This document shows, piece after piece, positions 9,313 to 18,151 of a stretch of DNA of 46,231 nt. The stretch's first letter is position 1; each line of letters starts with the position of its first letter. The notes beneath the pieces were generated by a model, which was given only the letters and a program-made list of their open reading frames with translations, did not search any database and was not told the origin of the DNA. The position numbers and the translations under genes are program-made. Origin of the DNA: Opitutia bacterium (GTDB taxonomy: Bacteria > Verrucomicrobiota > Verrucomicrobiia > Opitutales > Coraliomargaritaceae); assembly GCA_029252625.1 (NCBI GenBank), contig JAQXBA010000001.1:1-46231 (forward strand). Reading direction: 5' to 3'.

Positions 9313-10611
9313 ATGGATGTCTTCAAAGTTAGCGGGAACGGACCACTCAATGGCACGATCGAAGTCGGCGGCGCAAAAAACGCCGCTCTACCGATCCTCG
9401 CCGCCACCCTGCTAACCGACGAGACGGTCGTTCTAAAAAACGTCCCCGATCTCAGCGATATGCGCTTTATGATCGAGATTCTCCAGCACGTCGGTGCCGA
9501 GACAGTGCAACCCGAGCCAGGCACATGGGAAATCACCGCCAAGGAGATCAGCCATATTGCGCCCTACGAATTAGTGCGCAAAATGCGTGCCTCGGTTTGC
9601 CTGCTCGGTCCACTCGTGGCGCGTATGCGCAAAGCAGAAGTATCGATCCCCGGGGGCTGCGTGATTGGCCCCCGACCGATCGACCTGCATATTAAAGGTC
9701 TGCAAAAGCTCAACTGTAAGGTCGATATTTCCAACGGCTACGTCCACGTCGACGCATCCGAGATCAAAGGTGGCCCGATCTTCTTGGGCGGCCGCAGCGG
9801 CAGCACAGTGACCGGCACTGCTAACATCGTAATGGCCGCAGTGCTCGCACCAGGCAGCACCCGACTCGAATGCGCCGCGTGTGAGCCCGAAGTAGTCGAC
9901 CTATGCAACCTCCTCGTTAAGATGGGCGCGAAGATAGAGGGCATCGGCAGCCCAGAGCTTATTATTACGGGTGTTGAAAAACTCCATGGTTGTGAGCATG
10001 CCGTGATCGCCGATCGCATCGAAGCCGGTACGTTTATCGTAGCCGCAGCCATCACTCGTGGCGACGTCACCGTCAAAGGCATTCCACCAAAACTCCTCAG
10101 CGCCTTTCTTGATAAGCTCGAAGAAGCAGGGCTACCGATGGAATTAGGCGACAATAGCATCCGCATCCTTCCCTACGAAGGATCGCTCAAGCCAGTCGAC
10201 GTCATCACCCTGCCGCACCCTGGCTACCCTACCGATTTGCAAGCCCAGCTCGGTGCGTTGATGACCCAGACCGACGGCATCTCGATCATCACCGAGCGCA
10301 TCTATCCAAACCGGTTCATGCACGTGCCTGAATTACAGCGCATGGGCGCAGACATCGCCATGGAAGGGCCGAGCGCGATCATCAAAGGTGCGAGTAAGCT
10401 TTCCGGCGCACCCGTGATGGCCTCCGACCTACGCGCATCCGCGGCCTTAATTTTGGCCGCGTTCGCCGCCACCGGCGACACGTGGATCCAGCGTATTTAC
10501 CACCTTGATCGAGGCTACGAACGCTTTGAGCAAAAGCTTACCGCCATTGGCGCAAAGATCCAGCGACTAAGCGAAAAAGACATGCCCAAAGAACTACTCG
10601 AAGAGGAGTAG
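9313..10611 (+). CDS. murA: UDP-N-acetylglucosamine 1-carboxyvinyltransferase MurA
   Basis: MurA transfers enolpyruvate from PEP to UDP-GlcNAc, the first committed step of peptidoglycan synthesis, in the cytoplasm. The 432-residue protein has the expected length (about 420). It begins with GNGPLNGTIEVGGAKNAALP (substrate-binding Lys and Asn) and has the active-site loop PGGCVIGPRPIDLHI. The Cys at residue 116 in that loop is the position attacked by fosfomycin, so the enzyme is predicted to be sensitive. The RASAALILAA segment near the end is also typical. The gene lies 21 bases after the RGG-repeat gene. No Shine-Dalgarno sequence precedes the ATG. Confidence 0.96.
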   Translation: MDVFKVSGNGPLNGTIEVGGAKNAALPILAATLLTDETVVLKNVPDLSDMRFMIEILQHVGAETVQPEPGTWEITAKEISHIAPYELVRKMRASVCLLGPLVARMRKAEVSIPGGCVIGPRPIDLHIKGLQKLNCKVDISNGYVHVDASEIKGGPIFLGGRSGSTVTGTANIVMAAVLAPGSTRLECAACEPEVVDLCNLLVKMGAKIEGIGSPELIITGVEKLHGCEHAVIADRIEAGTFIVAAAITRGDVTVKGIPPKLLSAFLDKLEEAGLPMELGDNSIRILPYEGSLKPVDVITLPHPGYPTDLQAQLGALMTQTDGISIITERIYPNRFMHVPELQRMGADIAMEGPSAIIKGASKLSGAPVMASDLRASAALILAAFAATGDTWIQRIYHLDRGYERFEQKLTAIGAKIQRLSEKDMPKELLEEE

Positions 10612-10690
10612 CGCACTCTTCGTGGAGGGAAACGCCTATCAGATTACAAGATGGTTTGCTCTGCACAGTATAGCTCCCATGCTCTAAGCC

Positions 10691-11154
10691 ATGGAATATC
10701 ATGATCGCAAACAGCCAGCGCACCAGCCTGTTTACGATATAGGAAATCGCTCCAACATCATCTTTCTTACGGTTTGCACCAGCAAACGAAAGATGATCCT
10801 AGCGAACGAGGCCGTCCATCAGCTAATCCGCAATGCATAGCAAAGCGCAGATCATTGGATCGTCGGTCGCTACGTGATTACATCCATCTGTTTTGTTCAC
10901 CTGCGAAATATGACCACCTGTCGGTCAAGCGCTGGACCGCGCTCTGGAAATCGAGTGCCTCGAAGGTCTGGCCCGATCCGAGCGAACACTCTATTTGGCA
11001 AATTGATGCATGGGACACACAATTACGAAAAGGTGATAGCTACAGCGCAAAGTGGGCCTATGTGAGCAACAACCCCTTCCGTCATAAACTTGTGGAGCGG
11101 GCAGAGAATTGGCAACATCAGGGCGAAATGAACTCTCTGATGTGGCATGACTGA
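10691..11154 (+). pseudogene. Broken REP-associated tyrosine transposase (RAYT, Y1 family)
   Basis: The translation NIIFLTVCTSKRKMILA, then HWIVGRYVI, then IHLFCSPAKY and a C-terminal segment ending in YVSNNPFRHKLVERAENWQ matches the RAYT (Y1_Tnp, transposase IS200-like) family. Two lesions break it. A TAG at 10838-10840 stands where the family has Trp (RNAW). About ten bases are missing after 10879, where the family has MPDH, which shifts the frame and removes the first His of the HUH metal-binding motif. It is therefore inactive. A 22-bp inverted repeat follows directly downstream, as expected for a REP/BIME partner. The intact gene would have been about 160 residues. Confidence 0.82.
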
Positions 11155-11156
11155 GT

Positions 11157-11295
11157 GGAGGGTTCCGAGCGAAGCGACATGACCACAAGAAAACAACGCT
11201 CCGTCGTTTCCACCCAGAGCCCAAGCGAATCTAATCCGACGCATGGAAATGACAGAGCATTGGCTCAAAGAGTGTCGCTGCGCTCGGAACCCTCC
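11157..11295. repeat. 22-bp inverted repeat pair (REP/BIME-like)
   Basis: The arm at 11157-11178 (beginning GGAGGGTTCCGAGCG) is repeated in inverted orientation at 11274-11295 (ending CGCTCGGAACCCTCC) with one mismatch in 22. The 95 bases between the arms hold no gene. The pair starts three bases after the stop of the RAYT remnant, the usual arrangement for REP sequences and their dedicated transposase. Confidence 0.75.
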
Positions 11296-11336
11296 AGTAA
11301 TCGCTAGATGAGTAAAAACAACGCGACGGAAGCCAC

Positions 11337-11807
11337 TTACTGCTGCACCTTCGACAGATTCGCACTCATCGCGACATCGCGATAATCGAATACGTACTTT
11401 AGCTGTTTCTTAACGTACAGCAGGTGGGCCAGTTGCCCAAAGGGCCCGCAAGGCAGCACATAATTGACGCGATCGATAAACCGTACGCCTTCGGGATGGC
11501 TCGTTATTTCGTGGTAGTGCAACCAAAGCTTATAGGGACCAATGCGTTGCTCATCGACAAACGAATGCCCCTCTCGGATGTACTTGATCTCAGTTAACCA
11601 TGTCTGGCTGCCGAGGATTGGAATACCGACGCGGTATTCAATCAATAGCCCGTTGTACATCTTATCTGGCACATCCGTGATGATCTCAAACGGCATGTCA
11701 TCTGGAGTAATCGCATCGAGGTTCTTGGGAGAACTGAGGAATTCCCACGCGGTCTCCAAATCAGTATTGATAACATGTTCGCGACTGAGTTGATGTATTT
11801 TTGCCAT
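11337..11807 (-). CDS. SRPBCC (START-like) ligand-binding protein
   Basis: This 156-residue protein has the SRPBCC/polyketide-cyclase-like fold, a hydrophobic-cavity protein that binds lipids or other nonpolar ligands. It shows the family's opening, in which a beta strand is followed by ETAWEFLSSPKNLDAITPDD. Later come the pattern GIPILGSQTWLTEI and the C-terminal helix FGQLAHLLYVKKQLKYVFDYR. The ATG chosen lies just inside the divergent region upstream of the desaturase; a GTG three codons earlier is possible. It sits 91 bases from the desaturase start on the opposite strand, so the two could share control. Similar proteins occur in Cfa/ECF gene clusters (family knowledge). The ligand is unknown. 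Confidence 0.75.
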   Translation of the reverse strand: MAKIHQLSREHVINTDLETAWEFLSSPKNLDAITPDDMPFEIITDVPDKMYNGLLIEYRVGIPILGSQTWLTEIKYIREGHSFVDEQRIGPYKLWLHYHEITSHPEGVRFIDRVNYVLPCGPFGQLAHLLYVKKQLKYVFDYRDVAMSANLSKVQQ

Positions 11808-11832
11808 GATTGACACATATCGGCCGAAGCCT

Positions 11833-11866
11833 GTAAGAACTTACTCTAAATATCCCTGTAAGGTTC
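11833..11866. promoter_or_regulatory. Candidate promoter/operator between SRPBCC and desaturase genes
   Basis: The short divergent region contains GTAAGAACTTAC at 11833-11844, two GTAAG/CTTAC half-sites around AA, followed by TGTAAGG. A similar core, GAAACTTAC with TGTAAT further on, lies ahead of the lipoprotein gene at 18097-18122. GAACTT-type elements are common -35 sequences for ECF sigma factors, so these may be targets of the ECF factor encoded in this locus. The spacing differs between the two sites, so this is a weak call. Confidence 0.25.
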
Positions 11867-11898
11867 AACAGTCGCTCTCGTTCATTTTTATTAACTAT

Positions 11899-12816
11899 AT
11901 GAAAAAGCTGAGAAAAATCATAAAACACGCCGCAGAAGATGAAGACAACCGCTTGCTGATGGCTTCATCGCCGATCTTTGTGATGCATCTGTTGGCATTT
12001 GGCGCATTGTTTACTGGCTTTAGTTGGGCCGCAGTGATTGCACTGTTGATCACATATGTGGTGCGTGTGTTCGCTCTGACCGCTGGTTTTCATCGGTACT
12101 TCTCGCACCGCTCGTTCAAAACGAGCCGGGTCTTTCAATTTATTATGGCTTGGGTAGGCACATCGGCGGCTCAACTTGGGCCCATGTGGTGGGCAGCGAA
12201 CCATCGCCATCATCATCAGCACTCCGATAAGCCAGAAGACATTCACTCGCCAGTAGTCAAAAATGCCTTTTGGGCTCACATCGGTTGGATACTGTGCCGC
12301 GCCTATGGTACGATTCAGCATGATCGCATCAAGGATTTGAGTAAATATCCTGAGCTACGCTTCATCGATCGTTTTCACATTTTACCAGTCGCCTCACTCA
12401 TCGGCGTACTCTACGCAATCGGCGCTTACTTGAACGCTTATTATCCAGCACTCGGCACCAGTGGTATGCAAATGGTCATGTGGGGCTTCTTCCTCAGCAC
12501 CATCCTCGTTTACCACGTCACTTTCTGCGTCAATTCGGTTACACACATCGTCGGCAATAAGCGCTTTAATAACGACGACGAAAGCCGCAACAGCTTTTGG
12601 GTCGCCCTACTCACCTTTGGCGAAGGCTGGCACAACAACCACCACCGTTGGCCACTCTCGGCACGACAAGGCATGTATTGGTGGGAGTTCGACCTATCGT
12701 ATCTACTGCTGCGCGGGCTCGAAAAGCTGGGGCTGGTCTGGGACATCAAAGTCTATCCAAAGGCAATATATGCCGAAGCGGAGCAAGGCTCGGCCGAAGG
12801 AGGGCGTGTTGAGTAA
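11899..12816 (+). CDS. Membrane fatty-acid (acyl-CoA delta-9 type) desaturase
   Basis: This 305-residue di-iron membrane desaturase introduces a cis double bond into acyl chains using O2. All three histidine clusters of the stearoyl-CoA desaturase type are present: HRYFSH at 65-70, HRHHHQHSD from 102, and HNNHH at 245-249. The hydrophobic pairs between them match the usual four membrane helices. I start it at MKKLRKIIKHAAEDED; upstream codons are open but look non-coding and run into the SRPBCC start. The stop overlaps the start of the DUF1295 gene, so the genes form an operon that continues to the Cfa-like methyltransferase. The product's double bond could be the substrate of that methyltransferase (inference). 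Confidence 0.9.
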   Translation: MKKLRKIIKHAAEDEDNRLLMASSPIFVMHLLAFGALFTGFSWAAVIALLITYVVRVFALTAGFHRYFSHRSFKTSRVFQFIMAWVGTSAAQLGPMWWAANHRHHHQHSDKPEDIHSPVVKNAFWAHIGWILCRAYGTIQHDRIKDLSKYPELRFIDRFHILPVASLIGVLYAIGAYLNAYYPALGTSGMQMVMWGFFLSTILVYHVTFCVNSVTHIVGNKRFNNDDESRNSFWVALLTFGEGWHNNHHRWPLSARQGMYWWEFDLSYLLLRGLEKLGLVWDIKVYPKAIYAEAEQGSAEGGRVE

Positions 12817-13597
12817 TTACTGGTTGGCATTGCTCAGCATTGGCTTCATTGCGGCGACACTCACCTACTTGATCGCCTGGCGGATCCATCTTATGGCGCT
12901 GGTTGATGTGGTTTGGACAGCCGGCCTTGGCATCGCTGCAATTGGGTATCTTGCGAACATGGCGGAACCCACACTGCGCAGCTACGCCGTATTGGCGGTA
13001 CTACTGATTTGGTCGGGGCGGCTATCGACGTATCTCATTTGCAACCGCGTGCTGAGCGGCAAAGAAGACCCGCGCTACGCCTACCTAACTGCGCATTGGG
13101 GTAAGCACGCACGGCGTAATTACTATCCGCTATTTCTGTTACAGGTACTGCTGGTGGCTTTGTTCATGTGTCCCATCAGTATCGCCATGACAGCAATCGA
13201 CGCTCCGTGGGGACTGTTCGACTGGCTTGGCATCGCCATCGCCTTGTGCGCTCTGCTAGGTGAGCATGTCGCAGACCGGCAACTGGCAGATTTCCGCACT
13301 GCTCCGGCTAACCAAGGGCAAGTTTGTCAGCAAGGCTTGTGGCGTTACTCGAGGCACCCGAATTATTTTTTTGAATGGCTACACTGGTGGGCGTATGTCG
13401 CCTTCGCAGTTCATTCCAGCCAATGGCTGTTTGCATTGTTGGGGCCTGCTTGTATTTATATCTTTCTGCGCTTTCTGACTGGCGTTCCGCACGCGGAACG
13501 CTCCTCTCTGCTCTCCCGCGGTGCGGACTACAAGCGCTACCAGCAAACTACCAATACCTTTTTTCCATGGAAACCCCATCAGCCGAATCAACCCTAG
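12806..13597 (+). CDS. DUF1295 / steroid 5-alpha-reductase-like membrane protein
   Basis: This membrane protein of about 263 residues belongs to the DUF1295 family, related to steroid 5-alpha-reductases and isoprenylcysteine methyltransferases. It has at least six hydrophobic segments. The C-terminal signature YSRHPNYFFEWLHWWAY is diagnostic and forms the nucleotide-binding region in relatives. The start is GTG (12806) or TTG (12809); both follow AAGGAGGG, the strongest ribosome-binding site in the window, and the gene overlaps the desaturase stop. Its 3' end overlaps the next gene by 31 bases. Members of this family recur beside Cfa-like enzymes and FAD oxidoreductases, so a reductive step on modified fatty acids is likely but unproven. 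Confidence 0.85.
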   Translation: MLSNYWLALLSIGFIAATLTYLIAWRIHLMALVDVVWTAGLGIAAIGYLANMAEPTLRSYAVLAVLLIWSGRLSTYLICNRVLSGKEDPRYAYLTAHWGKHARRNYYPLFLLQVLLVALFMCPISIAMTAIDAPWGLFDWLGIAIALCALLGEHVADRQLADFRTAPANQGQVCQQGLWRYSRHPNYFFEWLHWWAYVAFAVHSSQWLFALLGPACIYIFLRFLTGVPHAERSSLLSRGADYKRYQQTTNTFFPWKPHQPNQP

Positions 13598-14808
13598 GCG
13601 AAACTTCACCAACAGACGACCGCTCACGCCCACTGCTGCTCGAGCGACTTTTTCTGCGCGCGCTAGGCAACTTACACCAAGGCTGCTTACGCATCTATTT
13701 TCCAAGTGGCGCATGTGCCCAGAGTGGCGACCCCGCCTTCCCTCCGATTGAACTGCGCATCCAGCGACCAGCCTTTTTCAGGAAAGTATTTTCGGGTGGT
13801 AGTGTCGGGTTGGGCGAAGCCTATGTCGCCGACCTGTGGACGACTTCCGACCTCAGTGGGCTACTCACAGTGTTGGCAAAAAATCAAAAAGAGCTCGGTC
13901 GCGTACAGTATGGTTTCTCCGTTCTAGCGAAGAAGATGAATCAGTTTTATCATCGTGCGCGGCGCAATACCATACAGCAAAGCCGCGAAAATATTCAAGA
14001 GCACTACGATTTGAGTAATGCGTTCTATGGGACATTCCTAGACCGCACGATGACATATTCCAGCGCACGGTTCTCGAGCGATGAAGACTCACTCGAGCAA
14101 GCGCAGCTGAACAAAATTGACCGTATGCTTGATTTGGCAGGCGTCAAAAAAGGCGATCATGTGCTAGAAATTGGCTCCGGTTGGGGCGCATTGGCACGGC
14201 GTGCGGCTGAGCGTGGCTGCACCGTAAAGACGATCACCCTCTCGGAGGAACAATTTGCATATGCGAAGAACTGCTTTGAACAAGCGGGCGTTTCAGATCG
14301 AGTTGAGATCGCACTACAAGATTATCGGACACTAACCGGACAGTATGATGCCGTGCTTTCCTGCGAGATGATCGAAGCAGTGGGACAGGAATACTTGGAC
14401 AGCTATTTTAAGATCATTCAGCAATCACTCAAGCCGGGCGCGAAGGCAGTGCTTCAGGGCATCACCATTCCCGACGAACGTTACGCGCGCTATTGCCGCA
14501 GTTGCGACTGGATACAGAAATACATTTTCCCAGGTGGGCACCTGCCTTCTTCTGGAGCGATCCGAGCCCATGTGGCCAACGCCGGCGGCATGGAAGTCGT
14601 ACAAATGGATTCGTTTGGTCACGATTACGCCGTGACGCTCAAGCGCTGGAACGATGCGTTTAATGCGGATCGAGAGACCGTGCAGTCACTCGGATTCGAT
14701 GCCGAATTTTGCCGCAAGTGGAATTACTACCTCAGTTACTGCGAAGCTGGCTTTAGAACCAAGCTGATTGATGTACAGCATATCGTGCTGCACCGCAATG
14801 GTGTCTAA
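13567..14808 (+). CDS. cfa: Cfa-family SAM-dependent lipid methyltransferase
   Basis: This 413-residue protein is of the cyclopropane-fatty-acyl-phospholipid synthase (Cfa/CmaA/UfaM) family, which transfers a methyl group from SAM to the double bond of a membrane acyl chain. The SAM site LEIGSGWGALARRA starts near residue 200. The family motifs QEHYDLSNAFYGTFLD, MTYSSARF and EMIEAVGQEYLDSYF are all present. The N-terminal domain of about 120 residues matches the lipid-binding region of Cfa. Its ATG lies 31 bases inside the DUF1295 gene, showing tight operon packing. Whether it forms cyclopropane, methylene- or methyl-branched products cannot be told from sequence. Confidence 0.93.
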   Translation: METPSAESTLGETSPTDDRSRPLLLERLFLRALGNLHQGCLRIYFPSGACAQSGDPAFPPIELRIQRPAFFRKVFSGGSVGLGEAYVADLWTTSDLSGLLTVLAKNQKELGRVQYGFSVLAKKMNQFYHRARRNTIQQSRENIQEHYDLSNAFYGTFLDRTMTYSSARFSSDEDSLEQAQLNKIDRMLDLAGVKKGDHVLEIGSGWGALARRAAERGCTVKTITLSEEQFAYAKNCFEQAGVSDRVEIALQDYRTLTGQYDAVLSCEMIEAVGQEYLDSYFKIIQQSLKPGAKAVLQGITIPDERYARYCRSCDWIQKYIFPGGHLPSSGAIRAHVANAGGMEVVQMDSFGHDYAVTLKRWNDAFNADRETVQSLGFDAEFCRKWNYYLSYCEAGFRTKLIDVQHIVLHRNGV

Positions 14809-14883
14809 GCACCGCTCGAGAAACGTCGAATATTCAATCCACCAGCACCTGAGTCGAGCATACGACTACAAAGTTCGCCTTTT

Positions 14884-15156
14884 TCAGTGCTTTGTGCTTT
14901 TTCCCGACTGCGCTGCAAGCAGCGCCCTCAACTCGTCTTTTTGCCCTTCTTTCAACTCCGGCGCACACTGACAATTCGTGGCTTCATATTCTTTGAAGTG
15001 ACGACACATGTCTTGGCCATCCATGACTTGTCGATTGAATTTTCCGCAAAAGATGCAGAGTTTAACATGCAATTGAAGAAAGAACCTCTTCGCGGGAGAG
15101 AGCTTCGCATAATCCCCTTTGGATAATGAATGAGAGACTTGTTTGCAGGTAAACAT
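14884..15156 (-). CDS. Small zinc-binding (ZAS-type) anti-sigma factor
   Basis: This 90-residue soluble protein has the zinc anti-sigma signature: an N-terminal Cys (MFTC) and then HVKLCIFC (H30, C34, C37), giving HxxxCxxC. The arrangement TCKQVSHSLSKGDYAKLSPAKRFFLQLH is characteristic of short zf-HC2 anti-sigma factors that sit next to ECF sigma genes. It would bind and hold the sigma factor inactive until a signal, often oxidative, disturbs the zinc site. It follows the sigma gene on the same strand with a 12-base gap. An extra Cys-rich tail (CRHF, CQC) could be a second metal- or redox-sensitive element. Confidence 0.8.
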   Translation of the reverse strand: MFTCKQVSHSLSKGDYAKLSPAKRFFLQLHVKLCIFCGKFNRQVMDGQDMCRHFKEYEATNCQCAPELKEGQKDELRALLAAQSGKSTKH

Positions 15157-15168
15157 TAGAAAATAAAA

Positions 15169-15795
15169 TTACTTAACATCTTTTCCGGTCCATTTTTCTT
15201 CGAGTGCCATTTTGAGTTGCTGACGCGCACGGTGCAGAAGGACCCATAGATAGTTCGGAGTGATGTCCATGACCTTACAAACTTCTTCAGTTTCCATGTC
15301 TTCAAGCATGCGCAGTACGAATGCCTGGCGGGCAGGCTGTTTAACTTTATCGATACAGGCATTAAATACGTCCCAAAATTCGGTATTATCATAGGCCTTG
15401 CGCGGATTGAATTGCCACGGGTCCGGATTAGTCGTGGCGATCCCACTATATTTAAACCAGAAGCTCTCCAGCAAGGCCTCATCCTCATTATCGATATCGA
15501 CTTTGTTCTCCTTAATCGACTTGCGGATCTGATCGACAATTTTATTGCGCATGATCCCACGTAACCAGAACTTAATATCACGACTGCCATCGAAGCGCTC
15601 CAGAGCTTTGATACCGGCTAAAAAAGTATCTTGCACACAATCAGCAGCGGCATCGGCATTACGCAGGCGAGACATTGCGTAAGCGTATAAGTAATTGCCA
15701 TAGCGATCCACCCACGTCTCAGGTGACGCAATTTCTACTTTAGGCTGACTTCGATTAGCAATGATTTGATCACGATCATGGCCCGCGGGATCCAA
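15169..15795 (-). CDS. ECF-type RNA polymerase sigma factor
   Basis: This protein of about 208 residues has region 2 (YGNYLYAYAMSRLRNADAAADCVQDTF, DIKFWLRGIMRNKIVDQIRK) at about residues 30-105. Region 4 (ARQAFVLRMLEDMETEEV, then NYLWVLLHRARQQLK) is at about 145-200, with a Trp/Pro-rich linker between them. It would direct RNA polymerase to the promoters of the local lipid locus and perhaps others. The only start codon in the open frame that keeps region 2 whole is TTG; a GTG near residue 29 would be shorter. The anti-sigma gene follows. The interrupted palindrome TTTAGG-G-CCTAAA lies 12 bases upstream, and autoregulation is plausible. Confidence 0.9.
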   Translation of the reverse strand: MDPAGHDRDQIIANRSQPKVEIASPETWVDRYGNYLYAYAMSRLRNADAAADCVQDTFLAGIKALERFDGSRDIKFWLRGIMRNKIVDQIRKSIKENKVDIDNEDEALLESFWFKYSGIATTNPDPWQFNPRKAYDNTEFWDVFNACIDKVKQPARQAFVLRMLEDMETEEVCKVMDITPNYLWVLLHRARQQLKMALEEKWTGKDVK

Positions 15796-15806
15796 GTCAA
15801 TAAACG

Positions 15807-15819
15807 TTTAGGCCCTAAA
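15807..15819. promoter_or_regulatory. 13-bp palindrome upstream of the ECF sigma gene
   Basis: TTTAGGCCCTAAA is a perfect 6-bp inverted repeat around one base, located 12 bases ahead of the probable TTG start of the sigma factor. It could be an operator or part of a leader hairpin. Nothing else in the window shares it. Confidence 0.25.
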
Positions 15820-15956
15820 TGTTCAGTGACGCATAAGACTGGCCCCCGAGCTATCCTCCGATCTGAAGGAACGCAGTACTCGGCAGGGGTAGAGATCCGC
15901 GTCGTGAACACTAGACGATGCGCGTGCCAACACGAAAGGCTAGCTAACAAAGCAGC

Positions 15957-16757
15957 TCAAATAATCGAATGCGGCTCTAGCTGTGCATCACGGTCGATCA
16001 GGGTCTGTGCTGAACAAGGCGGCGGGCGCTGGTACACCTGTAGCTTTTTTTTATAATAAAGCTGAGCTGCCTGCCAAATGATCCGCGGCATACTGTTGAG
16101 TGCCGTATCGAAAGGATGCAGCAGCGCATAGCGAATGATATTGGCTGCATTGAGAGGCATGCAACACCCTTGTATCCATGTTTTTAATACACAGGCACCG
16201 TCACGATACAAATCTACTCGCAAGTAAATTTCATCCTCCTCGACCCTGAAAGTGAAATGATAATCGCCAGATCTATCATTAAAGGGCGAGACATGAAACG
16301 CTTTTGGGCATTGTGCGAGCCATGTATTGGCACGCTCTCCGGGCTCAAGATCTGGCAAGACATAGACATGCCGATCCCCAAAGGTATTGTTCACCTCGGC
16401 CACCACACTAATCAACTCCGCCCCTTGCATACGAAGATGAAAATTAACCGGATTGAATGCATAATTTAGATAGCGCGGCGAAGTGATGATGCGCGTAACT
16501 TGCCCGGCGCACTCTGGCCCTAGTAATGCATCAACCTGCTCTCCTACTGGACGATGCTCACCGTGCAAGTAATCGTGATCGTTTAAACGTAAGATATTGG
16601 ACTGATTGTAACCAAATAGTCTGCAGTGCGCGGCGATGGAAGATAACTCTTTAGGATCGAAGCCAAAGAAAGTAACAGGATAAGTAAAAGCATGCGCGAC
16701 TGGACCCATACGCTGATGAATCACTTGCCCCCGATATACCTGAGAATTCCAGCTCAC
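15957..16757 (-). CDS. DUF1365 family protein
   Basis: This 266-residue member of DUF1365 (COG3496) is a family of unknown biochemistry that is almost always found beside Cfa-like enzymes and FAD oxidoreductases. Family features seen are the opening YRGQVIHQRMGPVAHAFTYP, ITSPRYLNYAFNPVNFHL in the middle, and KAFHVSPFNDRSGDYHFTF. The gene overlaps the end of the upstream FAD oxidoreductase gene by four bases. The 160 bases separating it from the sigma gene leave room for a separate promoter there. Confidence 0.9.
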   Translation of the reverse strand: MSWNSQVYRGQVIHQRMGPVAHAFTYPVTFFGFDPKELSSIAAHCRLFGYNQSNILRLNDHDYLHGEHRPVGEQVDALLGPECAGQVTRIITSPRYLNYAFNPVNFHLRMQGAELISVVAEVNNTFGDRHVYVLPDLEPGERANTWLAQCPKAFHVSPFNDRSGDYHFTFRVEEDEIYLRVDLYRDGACVLKTWIQGCCMPLNAANIIRYALLHPFDTALNSMPRIIWQAAQLYYKKKLQVYQRPPPCSAQTLIDRDAQLEPHSII

Positions 16758-18055
16758 AATTGTATCCCAAAGCGCTGCGCAACTTCGACCGCTGACTTAA
16801 CAGCATCTTCATGGAAGCCATAGCCGAAATAGCTACCGCAGAACCACGTATTTCTCTGCCCATTCATTGCCACTAACTTAGGCTGTGTTGCCATGCTATC
16901 AAACGAATAAAGCGGGTGCATGAGGGTCGTACGATTAATCACATGCGCCTCAGGAATTGCCTCACTGGAATTCAAGGTGACCACGTAGTCACGCCGAGTC
17001 TTTAAGTCCTGCAAGCGATTCATATAATAACTGACCGATACAGGCTGCGAAGTATCAGCGGCCGCAGATTCGCGGATGAAGTTCCAAGACGACCACAGCT
17101 TCGGATTTGGCGGCAGATGTGTTGGACTCGTGTGCAGCACAACTGTGTTTGGCTGATAGCGCCACGGCCCAAGACGCTCACGCTCGGAGTCACTGGGGTC
17201 GGCCAGTAATTGCAGCGCTTCATCCGCGTGTGCGCCGATCACCACGTGATCAAAGTGCCGCTCCTTGCCGTCCGGCATCTGTAGCAGCACCCCAGATTCA
17301 GTGCGACGAATACTCTGCGGCGGGGTGGACAAGGCCGGCGCACGCGGAAAGTCGCGCAGCATGGCCTCAACATAAGTGCGACTGCCTCCCGCAACAAATT
17401 TCCACTGCGGTCGGTTGACCAAGCGCAACAGTCCATGATTCTCTAAAAAGTGCAAATAAGGATGCGCGGGGAAATCTGCCATTTTCGCTACAGGCGACGA
17501 CCAAATGGCGGCTCCCATCGGATAGAGATAATTATTCAGAAACGCAGAACCAAAGCGTCTCGATTGAAAGTACTCCCCCAAAGTTTTACCTTCAAGATAA
17601 CCAGACTTGAGATCGCGAGAACCAATCCGAGCGAAGCGCCACAAGTCTTTTAGCAGGCTCAGGTGCTGAGGCTTGAATAGATAACTGGCTTTAGGAAATA
17701 AAGCGCCCAAGGTATTACCGGAATAGCCGTAATCACTCGCCCGATCATAATAGCTGAAAGTCATCGAACTATCCGCCAGCTCTACTCCCAATTGCCGAAG
17801 CACCTCTGTAAAGTGTGGGTAGTTGCGGTGATTCATCACAATGAATCCGGTATCTACCGCGACGCCTGCATCCGCCCCCGACGGCACGCGTAAGGTGCGC
17901 GTGTGTCCGCCCGCATAATCGTTTTTCTCAAACAGATGCACCTCGTGCTTACGGTTGAGCAGCCATGCCGCAGTCAGCCCAGCGACGCCGCAACCAACGA
18001 CTGCAATTTTTAGTGGTTTAGATGATGATATCGGGGATGTCACTGAGCTTGGCAT
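16754..18055 (-). CDS. FAD-dependent oxidoreductase (COG2907, amine-oxidase-like)
   Basis: This 433-residue flavoprotein has an N-terminal dinucleotide-binding fold: VVGCGVAGLTAAWLL near residue 19 followed by the acidic end VHLFEKNDYAGGHTRT. The next conserved motif, VDTGFIVMNHRNYPHFTEV, is typical of the COG2907 group. The group includes the flavoprotein UfaD involved in furan fatty-acid synthesis in alphaproteobacteria (family knowledge). It probably oxidises a methylated acyl chain. It heads the minus-strand operon that continues into DUF1365. Its start is only 96 bases from the divergent lipoprotein gene. Confidence 0.9.
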   Translation of the reverse strand: MPSSVTSPISSSKPLKIAVVGCGVAGLTAAWLLNRKHEVHLFEKNDYAGGHTRTLRVPSGADAGVAVDTGFIVMNHRNYPHFTEVLRQLGVELADSSMTFSYYDRASDYGYSGNTLGALFPKASYLFKPQHLSLLKDLWRFARIGSRDLKSGYLEGKTLGEYFQSRRFGSAFLNNYLYPMGAAIWSSPVAKMADFPAHPYLHFLENHGLLRLVNRPQWKFVAGGSRTYVEAMLRDFPRAPALSTPPQSIRRTESGVLLQMPDGKERHFDHVVIGAHADEALQLLADPSDSERERLGPWRYQPNTVVLHTSPTHLPPNPKLWSSWNFIRESAAADTSQPVSVSYYMNRLQDLKTRRDYVVTLNSSEAIPEAHVINRTTLMHPLYSFDSMATQPKLVAMNGQRNTWFCGSYFGYGFHEDAVKSAVEVAQRFGIQL

Positions 18056-18151
18056 ATGTGTATATAAGCTTTATCATTCGATATTATCACTAGAAACTTA
18101 CTGCAGCCTGAATTATTTGTAATGAATCCTGAGTTTATTCGTTTTATTGCA

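Noticed and set aside
12461-12805. Longer upstream start for the DUF1295 gene
   Set aside because: The extension reads through the desaturase in another frame and looks non-coding; a strong AAGGAGGG site supports the later start.
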